Positions 43,935 through 55,000 of a stretch of 64,000 bases of DNA are shown piece by piece. Each line of letters begins with the position of its first letter. Position 1 is the stretch's first letter. The stretch lies in assembly GCA_004431415.1 (NCBI GenBank), contig QPMI01000671.1:1-64000 (forward strand), written 5' to 3'. The DNA comes from Cyanophora paradoxa. Lineage: Eukaryota; Glaucocystophyceae; Cyanophorales; Cyanophoraceae. Under the pieces are notes generated by a model, which saw only the letters and a program-made list of their open reading frames with translations, did not search any database and was not told the origin of the DNA. The position numbers were made by a program, and so were the translations under genes.

Positions 43935-43972
43935 TGTATAGGAATGCGCCGTGCGCGGCGCATTCCTATACA
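43935..43972. repeat. Perfect 16-bp hairpin in the tandem unit
   Basis: TGTATAGGAATGCGCC and its exact reverse complement flank the 6-base loop GTGCGC. The same hairpin recurs at 46352-46389 and 48774-48811. It lies between the divergent genes of the unit and may be regulatory or the trace of a small insertion. Confidence 0.85.
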
Positions 43973-44551
43973 CGCCCAGCTGAGCATCATGAGGAAGCTC
44001 GAAGACGCTCCGACGCACTGCGGCAAGCCGAAGGGAGGCTGGAGGGGGGGGGGACATAGTCTCAGGCAGGAGCTGCTCGACGCGAACCTTTGAAACGCGC
44101 GCAAGCCTTTTGAAGTTTCGGACCATCTTGGATTGAACAGCCAATTCAAGTTACGCAAGTTGCAGAAAAATCTTGCGTAACCGACTTTAATTTTAGAAAA
44201 TGGTCTGTGGGCCGACTGTGGCCCAGACTGTGGGCCGGGCCGTCACGGCCGTGGCCCGCGTGGCCAATGGCCATGGCCGTTTCGCGACGTCGGTACTTGA
44301 ATTCATAAAAAAACCTTTTGAACGGAGCCTCGTTTGTAGTGCGCCAAATAAAATGGCGCGCCATCTTATTTTTATGGCGCACGCTTTTGAGCCATCGCAG
44401 AAAAAAAGGCGCCGGCCAGCGCAGCCGGAGCTTTGCGTTGGGGGGGCTACTACGACTCCCAGCGTATGATGCAATAGTACTATAGCTACAGGTAGCGCGC
44501 ACAGCAGCAGCCGGCAGACAGCACTGCGGCAGCGGGCGGGGCGGTCCTCAC

Positions 44552-44824
44552 ATGGCGCCCAAGAAGGGCAAAGTGGCTAAGCTAGGCGAGTCGAGCGACG
44601 CAGCAGCGGCTGCGGGAGCCGAAGAGTCGGCGGCTCGCGCAGGGCAGCTGCAGGCGCCCGCGGAACCAGTCGAAGTGCGTGTTCTCGCCGACAGCCGGCA
44701 GAACGGAGGCCTTACTACGACCAAAGGTTCGATACTCTTGAGCTGTGATGCGAAGGCGCGCACCGGGCGCCGCGCTGATGCCCGACCGCGCGTGCACCTT
44801 GCCCGTGACGCAGCGACGGTGACC
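44552..44824 (+). pseudogene. Truncated 5' end of the MAPKKGKVAKLGES gene, copy 1
   Basis: The frame MAPKKGKVAKLGESSDAAAA runs 91 codons to the unit boundary. Beyond it the frame enters the next unit antisense to the GRAM-like gene, so the native 3' part is lost. Basic start, then alanine-rich, then PVEVRVLADSRQNGGLTTTK. Family unknown. Confidence 0.5.
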
Positions 44825-44843
44825 ATCGATCCTATCCCGCCGG
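44825..44843. other. 19-nt filler at duplication junction 1
   Basis: ATCGATCCTATCCCGCCGG lies between units 1 and 2. It is absent from both outer borders of the array and is repeated exactly at 47242-47260. Confidence 0.85.
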
Positions 44844-46101
44844 GGCGAGGCTGCGCTGGGCGGCGCGCTGGGCGGCCGGCCCGGCGCAGGACGGGGCGTT
44901 GGGGCGGGGGTGGGCGGGGCGGGGCGGCTGGGGCCGCTGCTCCTCGGCGAGGTAGAGCTGCCCCGTGGCGCGGTCGAGGAAGGCGGCGCGCCGCCGCTCG
45001 AAGGTCCGCACTGCCACCTGCACCTCCCCCGTCGCCGTGTCCACGTACGGCACCCGCAGGCAGTACATCGCCTCCCCGCCCCGTGCGCCGGCGCGTGCGG
45101 CACGAGGGGCCCCGCCGCGGGCCCGGCGAGCCCGGGGCGCGCTCGCGCGGGACGGCGCCGGCGATGGGCGGCAGCGTCAGGCTCAGGGGCGGCCTTCGCG
45201 CGGCGGGGGATCCCGATCGCGGCTCCTGCTTGGCGCCGAGGGGCGAGGCCGGGTCGTCGCCGAGCAGGGCGCCGGCGCCGGGGCGAGGGCGAGGGCCGGG
45301 GCGAGCGAGCACGTCTCCGCGCCGGCGCCTTCGCAGGCGCCCTCCACCGGCTCCAGCGTCGCGGGAAGCGCGACTCGAAGAGCCGCCTGCGCGCGCGGCG
45401 GCGTCGGCAACGGCGGCCGAGGCCCCGCAACCGGCCGGCGGCTCGGCGCGGCGCACCCCAGGAGGACAAAGAAGGTGCGGATCATCGCCTGCGTCGCCTG
45501 CTGCTGGTCCGGAATGGCGCTGCGCGACGGGCGGCCGTCGGCGCCGGCCGAGCGACGTCGGCACGCGCGCGGCCGTGCGCACCAGTGGACCTCGAAGACG
45601 CCCTCGGAGTAGGGCGCGGAGGACTCGAAGCGGAGGTAGGGGCGCGGGCCCGAGGTCACGAGCTCCTCCCCATCGACGTGCTCCAGCGGCATCGACCAGA
45701 CGCGCCGCGGCGCCGCCTCCTCGAGCTCGGTGGCGCCCCGCGCGACTCAAAGACGAGCACGATGCGCATCCGCGAGATGAAGAGGGTGGAGCGCTGGAGC
45801 TGGTACAGCGGCAGCTCGGCGCCTCCTCGGCCCCTGTGAACGTACACGCCGCGCCCCTGCGAGCGCGCCCCAGAGCGTCAGATGAGCGCAGGCCAAGCTA
45901 AAGGCGCAGCCATGCCAACGGCACGGCGCGCGGGCGCGCGGGGGCCGCGGGCCGGCCGCACCTGATGGAAAACGTCCTCCTCGGGCAAAAGCGCGAAAGG
46001 CGGGCTGTTGTCCTGTGCGTGCCGCGACGAGCGGTGCCGCCGCTCGTTGCGCTCCGCCGTCGGAGGCGTCGGCGCAAAGGGTTTGATAAGGTGGCCGGCA
46101 T
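44832..46101 (-). CDS. GRAM/PH-like protein, copy 2 (altered C-terminus)
   Basis: Same exon plan as copy 1 from ATG 46101. At the duplication junction the native ending is replaced by SLAPAG and a stop at 44832, so the last helix (LSALCALYTEIDRSGH in copy 1) is missing. Differences from copies 1 and 3 are almost all in G/C run lengths. Confidence 0.5.
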
Positions 46102-47241
46102 CTAAACGGGCTGAAAGAGGAGTCCGAGGATGCAGCAGTAGCTGGAAGACGCTCAAATGCGCTTGACGAGACCAGCTCAGCGCGCGGCCGCCGATAGGAG
46201 CGATTAGGCGCCCGCTAACTCTTTAGTAACAAGCTGCTTCCAGCAGCAAAGAATCCAGCTGCAAATGTACAGTGCAGGCTGCCGGGCGTGGTGCTGCTGT
46301 AGCAGCTGTGCACACTGCACTGAGCAAAGGCGCTGCAGGCTGCAGCCTGCATGTATAGGAATGCGCCGTGCGCGGCGCATTCCTATACACGCCCAGCTGA
46401 GCATCATGAGGAAGCTCGAAGACGCTCCGACGCACTGCGGCAAGCCGAAGGGAGGCTGGAGGGGGGGGACATAGTCTCAGGCAGGAGCTGCTCGACGCGA
46501 ACCTTTGAAACGCGCGCAAGCCTTTTGAAGTTTCGGACCATCTTGGATTGAACAGCCAATTCAAGTTACGCAAGTTGCAGAAAAATCTTGCGTAACCGAC
46601 TTTAATTTTAGAAAATGGTCTGTGGGCCGACTGTGGCCCAGACTGTGGGCCGGGCCGTCACGGCCGTGGCCCGCGTGGCCAATGGCCATGGCCGTTTCGC
46701 GACGTCGGGTACTTGAATTCATAAAAAAAACCTTTTGAACGGAGCCTCGTTTGTAGTGCGCCAAATAAAATGGCGCGCCATCTTATTTTTATGGCGCACG
46801 CTTTTGAGCCATCGCAGAAAAAAAGGCGCCGGCCAGCGCAGCCGGAGCTTTGCGTTGGGGGGGCTACTACGACTCCCAGCGTATGATGCAATAGTACTAT
46901 AGCTACAGGTAGCGCGCACAGCAGCAGCCGGCAGACAGCACTGCGGCAGCGGGCGGGGCGGTCCTCACATGGCGCCCAAGAAGGGCAAAGTGGCTAAGCT
47001 AGGCGAGTCGAGCGACGCAGCAGCGGCTGCGGGAGCCGAAGAGTCGGCGGCTCGCGCAGGGCAGCTGCAGGCGCCCGCGGAACCAGTCGAAGTGCGTGTT
47101 CTCGCCGACAGCCGGCAGAACGGAGGCCTTACTACGACCAAAGGTTCGATACTCTTGAGCTGTGATGCGAAGGCGCGCACCGGGCGCCGCGCTGATGCCC
47201 GACCGCGCGTGCACCTTGCCCGTGACGCAGCGACGGTGACC
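44844..47241. repeat. 2.4-kb tandem unit, copy 2
   Basis: This is the middle copy of the array. It starts GGCGAGGCTGCGCTGGG as copies 1 and 3 do, and ends GACGGTGACC before the 19-nt filler. Confidence 0.95.
46969..47241 (+). pseudogene. Truncated 5' end of the MAPKKGKVAKLGES gene, copy 2
   Basis: It matches the copy 1 truncation and runs into the next unit's antisense strand. It is preceded, as in the other copies, by an imperfect AT-flanked palindrome around ATGGCGCGCCAT about 200 bp upstream. Confidence 0.5.
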
Positions 47242-47260
47242 ATCGATCCTATCCCGCCGG
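47242..47260. other. 19-nt filler at duplication junction 2
   Basis: It is identical to 44825-44843. Identical junctions mean the array grew from a single first duplication. Confidence 0.85.
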
Positions 47261-48523
47261 GGCGAGGCTGCGCTGGGCGGCGCGCTGGGCGGCCGGCCCG
47301 GCGCAGGACGGGGCGTTGGGGCGGGGTGGGCGGGGCGGGGCGGCTGGGGCCGCTGCTCCTCGGCGAGGTAGAGCTGCCCCGTGGCGCGGTCGAGGAAGGC
47401 GGCGCGCCGCCGCTCGAAGGTCCGCACTGCCACCTGCACCTCCCCCGTCGCCGTGTCCACGTACGGCACCCGCAGGCAGTACATCGCCTCCCCCGCCCCG
47501 TGCGCCGGCGCGTGCGGCACGAGGGGCCCCGCCGCGGGCCCCGGCGAGCCCGGGGCGCGCTCGCGCGGGACGGCGCCGGCGATGGGCGGCAGCGTCAGGC
47601 TCAGGGGCGGCCTTCGCGCGGCGGGGGATCCCGATCGCGGCTCCTGCTTGGCGCCGAGGGGCGAGGCCGGGTCGTCGCCGAGCAGGGCGCCGGCGCCGGG
47701 GGCGAGGGCGAGGGCCGGGGCGAGCGAGCACGTCTCCGCGCCGGCGCCTTCGCAGGCGCCCTCCACCGGCTCCAGCGTCGCGGGGAAGCGCGACTCGAAG
47801 AGCCGCCTGCGCGCGCGGCGGCGTCGGCAACGGCGGCCGAGGCCCCGCAACCGGCCGGCGGCTCGGCGCGGCGCACCCCAGGAGGACAATGAAGGTGCGG
47901 ATCATCGCCTGCGTCGCCTGCTGCTGGTCCGGAATGGCGCTGCGCGACGGGCGGCCGTCGGCGCCGGCCGAGCGACGTCGGCACGCGCGCGGCCGTGCGC
48001 ACCAGTGGACCTCGAAGACGCCCTCGGAGTAGGGCGCGGAGGACTCGAAGCGGAGGTAGGGGCGCGGGCCCGAGGTCACGAGCTCCTCCCCATCGACGTG
48101 CTCCAGCGGCATCGACCAGACGCGCCGCGGCGCCGCCTCCTCGAGCTCGGTGGCGCCCCCGCGCGACTCAAAGACGAGCACGATGCGCATCCGCGAGATG
48201 AAGAGGGTGGAGCGCTGGAGCTGGTACAGCGGCAGCTCGGCGCCTCCTCGGCCCCTGTGAACGTACACGCCGCGCCCCTGCGAGCGCGCCCCAGAGCGTC
48301 AGATGAGCGCAGGCCAAGCTAAAGGCGCAGCCATGCCAACGGCACGGCGCGCGGGCGCGCGGGGGCCGCGGGCCGGCCGCACCTGATGGAAAACGTCCTC
48401 CTCGGGCAAAAGCGCGAAAGGCGGGCTGTTGTCCTGTGCGTGCCGCGACGAGCGGTGCCGCCGCTCGTTGCGCTCCGCCGTCGGAGGCGTCGGCGCAAAG
48501 GGGTTTGATAAGGTGGCCGGCAT
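47249..48523 (-). CDS. GRAM/PH-like protein, copy 3 (altered C-terminus)
   Basis: From ATG 48523, with the same exons and the same junction-derived ending SLAPAG as copy 2. One clear substitution distinguishes this copy (AAA to AAT near 47889, changing RTFFVLL to RTFIVLL). The GGGGG run near 48157 keeps SRGGATELEEAAPRRVW in frame, which copies 1 and 2 break. Confidence 0.5.
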
Positions 48524-49665
48524 CTAAACGGGCTGAAAGAGGAGTCCGAGGATGCAGCAGTAGCTGGAAGACGCTCAAATGCGCTTGACGAGACCAGCTC
48601 AGCGCGCGGCCGCCGATAGGAGCGATTAGGCGCCCGCTAACTCTTTAGTAACAAGCTGCTTCCAGCAGCAAAGAATCCAGCTGCAAATGTACAGTGCAGG
48701 CTGCCGGGCGTGGTGCTGCTGTAGCAGCTGTGCACACTGCACTGAGCAAAGGCGCTGCAGGCTGCAGCCTGCATGTATAGGAATGCGCCGTGCGCGGCGC
48801 ATTCCTATACACGCCCAGCTGAGCATCATGAGGAAGCTCGAAGACGCTCCGACGCACTGCGGCAAGCCGAAGGGAGGCTGGAGGGGGGGGGGACATAGTC
48901 TCAGGCAGGAGCTGCTCGACGCGAACCTTTGAAACGCGCGCAAGCCTTTTGAAGTTTCGGACCATCTTGGATTGAACAGCCAATTCAAGTTACGCAAGTT
49001 GCAGAAAAATCTTGCGTAACCGACTTTAATTTTAGAAAATGGTCTGTGGGCCGACTGTGGCCCAGACTGTGGGCCGGGCCGTCACGGCCGTGGCCCGCGT
49101 GGCCAATGGCCATGGCCGTTTCGCGACGTCGGGTACTTGAATTCATAAAAAAAACCTTTTGAACGGAGCCTCGTTTGTAGTGCGCCAAATAAAATGGCGC
49201 GCCATCTTATTTTTATGGCGCACGCTTTTGAGCCATCGCAGAAAAAAAGGCGCCGGCCAGCGCAGCCGGAGCTTTGCGTTGGGGGGGCTACTACGACTCC
49301 CAGCGTATGATGCAATAGTACTATAGCTACAGGTAGCGCGCACAGCAGCAGCCGGCAGACAGCACTGCGGCAGCGGGCGGGGCGGTCCTCACATGGCGCC
49401 CAAGAAGGGCAAAGTGGCTAAGCTAGGCGAGTCGAGCGACGCAGCAGCGGCTGCGGGAGCCGAAGAGTCGGCGGCTCGCGCAGGGCAGCTGCAGGCGCCC
49501 GCGGAACCAGTCGAAGTGCGTGTTCTCGCCGACAGCCGGCAGAACGGAGGCCTTACTACGACCAAAGGTTCGATACTCTTGAGCTGTGATGCGAAGGCGC
49601 GCACCGGGCGCCGCGCTGATGCCCGACCGCGCGTGCACCTTGCCCGTGACGCAGCGACGGTGACC
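47261..49665. repeat. 2.4-kb tandem unit, copy 3
   Basis: This last copy runs into unique sequence at 49666, where the native continuation AGCGACGGCT replaces the filler. Confidence 0.95.
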
Positions 49666-49767
49666 AGCGACGGCTCCCCGACCGCTTCCCGCCCAGTGCG
49701 GTCCTATACCGGTAGCCCGGCGGTAGGCTATAATGATAGGCGATTTCGATCGCGACAGCTAGCCTAG
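49393..49767 (+). CDS. Unknown protein MAPKKGKVAKLGES, untruncated copy
   Basis: This 124-codon frame runs past the end of unit 3 into unique sequence and stops at 49767 after VTSDGSPTASRPVRSYTGSP. A basic N-terminus and low-complexity alanine region precede VEVRVLADSRQNGGLTTTKG. It may be a complete small protein or a first exon with an unrecognised donor. Family unknown. Confidence 0.4.
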   Translation: MAPKKGKVAKLGESSDAAAAAGAEESAARAGQLQAPAEPVEVRVLADSRQNGGLTTTKGSILLSCDAKARTGRRADARPRVHLARDAATVTSDGSPTASRPVRSYTGSPAVGYNDRRFRSRQLA

Positions 49768-50540
49768 CAGTACTCCCCAACGCAAAGCTCCGGCTGCGCT
49801 GGCCGGCGCCTTTTTTTCTGCGATGGCTCAAAAGCGTGCGCCATAAAAATAAGATGGCGCGCCATTTTATTTGGCGCACTACATCGTTAACGATATCGAT
49901 CGCGAGATTCGCGACTCGCGAGCGTTTTCCGAATTAATATTAATCTTCCGAATCAAGTTCCGATCCGGCAATTGCAAGCTGGCCAATCGATTCGGCCGCC
50001 GGGCGCGCGCGCTTCCGGAAATTCGACCGGAATATTTAATCCGGATCCGCCGAAGCTTGGGGAAGGGGCGGTACTTGCGACTCTAAGTTGCGAGTAAGTT
50101 GCGACTTCAACTTGCGAGCTCTCAGGAGCAGGGTTTTAGTCACCGAGTCACGTGCCTTTGAGCTCGCTGAGGGCTAGACGCTACCGTACCCCCCGCCACG
50201 CCAAGGCCCGGTACCGGTTCAAGCTGAAGTACAATACGACTGTTTTCAAGTGTTTTGCCGCCGCCGCGCCGCGCCGCCAGTGCCCGCCACGGCCCACGGC
50301 CGCGGCCCAAGGCCCAAGGGGTGGCACCACTGTTTCTGACAGGGGTGGCCGGCATACTACGGTAGATCACGTCGGACTGTCACTCGGCGCGCGCGGAGCA
50401 GCGCTCCTGGCATGCTGATCCTTTCCGCGTTGTCGTTCACGTCACCCACGCGGCCGGTTTAGCGAGAACAACTTCGATCAGGCCGTCCGCTGCAGCTGCA
50501 GCTCCCGGAAGTCAGCACTCAGGCTGCCCGACAGCCGATC
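49768..50540. other. Gap between the array and the GRAM-like paralogue
   Basis: Apart from the inverted copy at 49775-49882 no gene is seen. The stretch 49885-50060 is AT-rich with many GATCG/TTCGA words. Short related words of the form CTTGCGA/TTGCGAGT cluster at 50075-50120. Confidence 0.4.
49775..49882. repeat. 108-bp inverted copy of part of the tandem unit
   Basis: This is the reverse complement of 49177-49284 in unit 3, covering the AAATAAAATGGCGCGCCAT palindrome and the CAACGCAAAGCTCCGG word. The two arms are about 490 bp apart and could fold back. Confidence 0.85.
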
Positions 50541-51718
50541 ATGCCTTTGGGCGTCTGGGCGAACCCCGCCTTCCGTGCCGCCATGGGATCGCTTCGCCTG
50601 CCGCCGCTCGCCGGCGCTTCCGCGTCCGCGACGACGTCGCCGCCGATCGCGCTGGTGGACATTGAGAGCGCGCCCTTCCCCGCCTGGGACGGCGAGGAGT
50701 TCGCCCACGAAGGTGAGCCGGCCTTCGGATTTGGCCCTCGCGCGCGGGGCCCGAGGCCGAGGCCGCACCGGCAGCGCGGGGCCTGCTCGCTCGGAGGATG
50801 TCGGGGGAGAACGCTTGGGGCGCGATGATCGGCGGCGCACGCGGGCCGGAGCACGGCTGCGAGGCGGTCACCGCGTACCTCACACCCCGCCGCATCGTTC
50901 TGCTCGGGAGCGCCCCGTTCAGGCTCGCTTCCATCCCCCTCGAGCTCGTGCGCCGCCCCCGCCCCGCGCCCCGCCGGCCCTCGCCCGCCCCACCCGACCC
51001 TCGGACGCCCCGCCCGGCAGATCGAGCGGGAGGAGCTGGCGGAGGGCGCGGGGGGGGCCCCCCGCGTGACGTTCGTCTCGACGGCGGAGGGCGCGGCGGG
51101 GATCTGGCAGCTCTTCCCGGGGGGGGCGGAGCGGCACGGCCTGCAGGCGGCGGAGCGCCTCTCGCGCCTCTATTCGCTGCTGCTCGGCTGCCTCTACGAC
51201 GCGCGCTTCCCCCTCGGCCCCGCCCGGGGCGACGAGGACGCCGACTCGGACGCCCCCCGCCCCTACGACTCGGAGCTCGAGGAGGGAGCCGGCTCGGAGC
51301 CCGCCTCGCCCTCTTCCATCGCCCTCTCCCTGCCCGCCACCCCCCGCTCCCCCGCCTCCTTCCCCCGCGACGACGAGTACGACCCCGTGTCCGGCCCTCC
51401 GCGTGGGCCCCGCGGGCCCCGCCCCTCCCACGCGGGGCGCCGCCTGAAGCCGCTTGAGGGCGGCTGGGCGGCCGCCGCGCCCCCGCCGGAGCCTCGACGG
51501 GTGGCGTACCTGGACGAGGGCGGCGGCCGCATCTTCCTCGCCTCCGAGGTCGCCCCGCCCGCGCCCCCGACGCCTCCGGCCAAGCGCAGAGCCGACACGC
51601 CCTCTCGGGCCACCTCACCCTCTCGCGCGAGCTGGAGATCCTGTGCGCCCTCTGCGCCGACCCCGCCTGGCAGGACGCCCTCTCCCCGGGCCACCGCATC
51701 GCCCTCAACTACTCCTGA
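50541..51718 (+). CDS. GRAM/PH-like protein, diverged single-copy paralogue
   Basis: The start at ATG 50541 or in-frame ATG 50583 is undecided. Introns 50713-50774 (62 nt) and 50948-51020 (73 nt) splice in phase. Spliced protein: IALVDIESAPFPAWDGEEFA, VTAYLTPRRIVLLGSAPF, ASIPLELIEREELAEGAGG, GIWQLFPGG, then ERLSRLYSLLLGCLYDARFP, RRVAYLDEGGGRIFLASE and a final LSRELEILCALCADPAW ending NYS at 51718. Segment by segment this parallels the triplicated gene: YLTPRRIVLL with FISRMRIVLV, SIPLE with SMPLE, LLLGCLYDARFP with the spliced LLG-RRLFESRFP, GGRIFLASE with TGQLYLAEE, and LEILCALCA with LSALCALYT. One single-base frame break lies near 51600. Confidence 0.6.
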
Positions 51719-52072
51719 GCGCCCCCCTCGATTCCTTTCTTCGACGCTGTCCTCGGCGACGCCTTTCTCTTCATTTTTGCTTTATTTCTTTAGCCTATAT
51801 TCCGATTATTTCTCTGTCGGTAATAGTTTCTCTGTCGGGGATTCATGTGCAGGAGTGTAGTGGTGTTATCGCTAGCAGTGATTTTGTGAAGGCTAGTTTA
51901 CGCAGGACTCGCGTCAACGTGTACTCTACCGCAATCGTTATCAGTCTCCCGGGAAGTGCGAGGTGGAGGCACGTGCATGCGCGTCGCGAGGCGGGCAAGC
52001 GCAGGCCGGCGTAGCAGCGAACGAGACGGGCGCGCTCCGACTCGACAGGGCGCCGCAGCGGTCGGGGGCCGG
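51719..52072. other. Convergent intergenic region
   Basis: It lies between the stops of the GRAM-like paralogue and the kinase. A T-rich run (51735-51900 on the plus strand) suits a 3' untranslated region. No gene was seen. Confidence 0.5.
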
Positions 52073-55000
52073 CTAGACGATGGGGGCGGAGGGGTGCGTG
52101 ACGAGGTTCGAGTCGGGGAGGGGCACGATGGGCGCGCGGGGCTTGTTCTGCACCAGCCACGTGTGCGTCGGGTGCCTCACCTGGTGGATCCGCTTCGCAT
52201 AGCACACTGCCGCCCCCGCCGCCACGTCAGCGCCCCCTGCCGGACCCCCGGGGCCCCGCGCGGGCCGGGGCGGCGCGCGCCCTGGCATATCCAGTAGGTG
52301 TGGCACTGCTCGCAGATGAGGCGCGGCCCCGTCGGCACGCGGATGCACTCCGAGCAGCTGCGGGGGGCGTCCTCGCTAAGACGGGGGCGTGAGCACGGCG
52401 GCCTCGCTGGCGGGGCGCACCGGTAGCCGTCGTGCTTCTCCCCGCCCTCGGCGGGCCGGTCGGTGACCGCCCGCGCCCCGTGCGCCTGCTGCGGCTGCTG
52501 GTGCGGCCCGACCGCGAAGGGCGACGCCGGCTGCGAGTTCGGGCCGGGCGGGCGCGGCGGCGTCGCAGGCGCATAGCCGGGCGTGCCGGGCCCCTGGGGC
52601 CCCGAGTGGAGGCGGGAGGAGAGCTGCTGCTGGCCGGGGGCGGGCGGGCTGGGGGTCTGCCCGGCGACGGCCGGCTGGAGGTGCGCGGGGAGGTTCTCGA
52701 GGCGGACGAGGGGCCCCCGCGGCTCCACCTGCACCACCCACCGGTGCGTCGGGTGCCGTAGCTGGTGGATGCGCTTGTAGAAGCACCCTGCGAGGGGGGG
52801 GGGGGTTGAGGAGACGGGGGCGGGCCGGGGCGCGGGGGCGCGCGCCCTCGCAGACGTGGTAGCGGTGGCACTTCTCGCAGATCAGGCGCAGGCCCACCGG
52901 CGTCTTCCCGCACTCCGAGCACTTGTACCCCTCGTGCTTCCCGCTCGGCCGCTTGAAGCCGGCGGGGGCGCCCCCGCTGGGGCCCCCCGGGCCGGCCGAG
53001 GCCTGAGCGTAGGGCGGCGGGAGGCCGGGGGCGGAGGAGGGCGGCCCGTAGTACGAGTTGCGCTGGCTGAGGCCGCCGGGGCCGCCGGGGCCGGCGGGGC
53101 CGGCGGGGCCGGCGGGCGCGGGGTCCGAGGACGGGATGGTGTAGGTGGCCTGGGGAGGGTACGTGAAGTCGGTAGAGCGGGGGAGTCCTGGGCGGGGCCG
53201 GGCGGGGCCGGGGCGGCCGGCGGGCCTCGGGCTGGCTGAACCCCGCGAAGAACTCCGCCGCCGAGTTGCGCAGGTTCGCGAAGCCGTCGGCGAGCTGGTC
53301 GAAGAAGCCCCCGCCGGCCCGCGGCGGCGGCGCGGCGGCGCGCGAGGCGCCCGTGCCGTACGCGCTGCTCGAGTGGGGCGAGTCGGAGTGCCGCGTCGTC
53401 CAGGGACCCTGCGGGCGGGGCGGGGCGTGGGCGCGGGGGTGCGGGGCGGGCCCGGGGAGGGCGCACGGGGAGGCCCTGCTGGCCGGCCTGGACAGCCTGC
53501 GCGAAGGGCAGCTCGAGGCCCTGGCAGCGCGCGTCCAGCGCGTGGTACAGCTCCTCGAAGCTCGGCCGGTCCTCCGGCCGATGCTGCCCCCACGCGCCTC
53601 AGCGCGCGCCGGGGCGCGGCGGCTGGGCGGGCGGGGCGGGGGGCCGGGGCGCACGGCCCAGCAGCGGTGCATGAGCTCGGCGAGGAGGGCGTCGCAGCCG
53701 CGGGGGATGGCGAGGCGCTCGCCCTGGAAGCCGACGCGGGAGACGACCTGGTTCGGCTGGCACCCCTGCCACGGCAGCTCCCCGTCCACCACCGCCTCCC
53801 ACAGCATCACCCCGAAGCTGGCCCCGCCCTCAGCGACCCCGGCCCCCGCCCCGCCCGCCCCGCCCGCACCTGTACACGTCGCTCTTGTCCGAGGGGCGGC
53901 CCTGGCCGGTGAGGCACTCCGGGGCGAGCCAGGCGCAGGAGCCCATCGTCGGGGCCGTCGACTGCGCGCTCTCCGGCGACATCAGCTTCGCCAGCCCGAA
54001 GTCCCCGATCTGGGGCCGCCCCGCCGGCGTCGGGCGCGGGCGAGTCGAGGCGCGGGCGCAGCGGGGCGTGAGGGGCGGACCTTGGGGGTCCCGTCCGGCC
54101 CGATGAGCACGTTCAGGCTCTTCAGATCCCTGCCCCGCCGGCGCTGAGCGGGCGGCCGGGGGCGGGGCGGGGCGCGGCGGCGTGCGGCACCGGTGCTGGA
54201 TCGGGGGCCGCCGGGAGAGGAGGTACCGCATCCCCGCCGCGACGCCACGGAAGAGGGTCTGCGCCCCGGGGCTCGGCACGCCGGGCCCGGCGCCCCCCGC
54301 ACGCGCGCCGCGCCCTCGCGCACCAGCTTCTCCCGCAGCTGCAGCTTGTTCCGGAGGTACTCGTGCCTGACCGCCGCGGGGTCGGGCGCGGAGCACGAGG
54401 AAGGGAAAGGGGCGAGGGGTGCGAACAGGTTGCCCCGGGGGCAAAGCTCGGTGACGAGGAGAAGGACGTCGGGCGGCCTCAGGCAGGCACCATAGAACGC
54501 GCAGATCTGCCGCGGCCCGACGCCGTCGGCGAGGGGCGCCGCGCTGCGGGAGGGGGCGGCTCACGTTGGGGTGGCGGAGGCGGGAGAGGATTTGCGCCTG
54601 GCGGGAACCGAATCCAGTGAGCAAAAAGGAAGGGAAAGGAGCGATCGGGGCGGAGACCTCCTCCTTGAACGATTTAACGGCCGCGGGGTCCAGGCGCGTG
54701 TAGTTCTGGAGAAAGTAAGGGCCGGAAAGGGGGAGGCGGGCGCGCGCTGGCGCCAGAGGCGGCACACCATGACCTTGACCGCCTGTGCACGGTTCAGGCA
54801 CGCCGGCTCGAGGGCGGGGGGCGCGGGAGGGCGCGCGCACGACTTCGGAGCCCTGCCACACGCCGAGGTACACGTTGCTGTAGGCACCGGTGCCGAGCGG
54901 TTCCTGCCTGAGGATCTGCGGCGCACATCAGCCTGACCACGAAGGACGCGCGGCCACGAAACCAGGCCGCTCTTAGCTAAGAAAACGGCGTGCAACGCTC

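Larger units (their letters stand above)
42433..44824. repeat. 2.4-kb tandem unit, copy 1
   Basis: This is the first of three head-to-tail copies (42433-44824, 44844-47241, 47261-49665), nearly identical except for G/C run lengths. The unit holds nearly the whole GRAM-like gene (minus) and the 5' end of the MAPKKGKVAKLGES gene (plus). Confidence 0.95.

Noticed and set aside
44552-45901. 449-codon plus-strand frame in the tandem array
   Set aside because: After the first 91 codons it is antisense to the GRAM-like gene of the next unit and ends in its introns.
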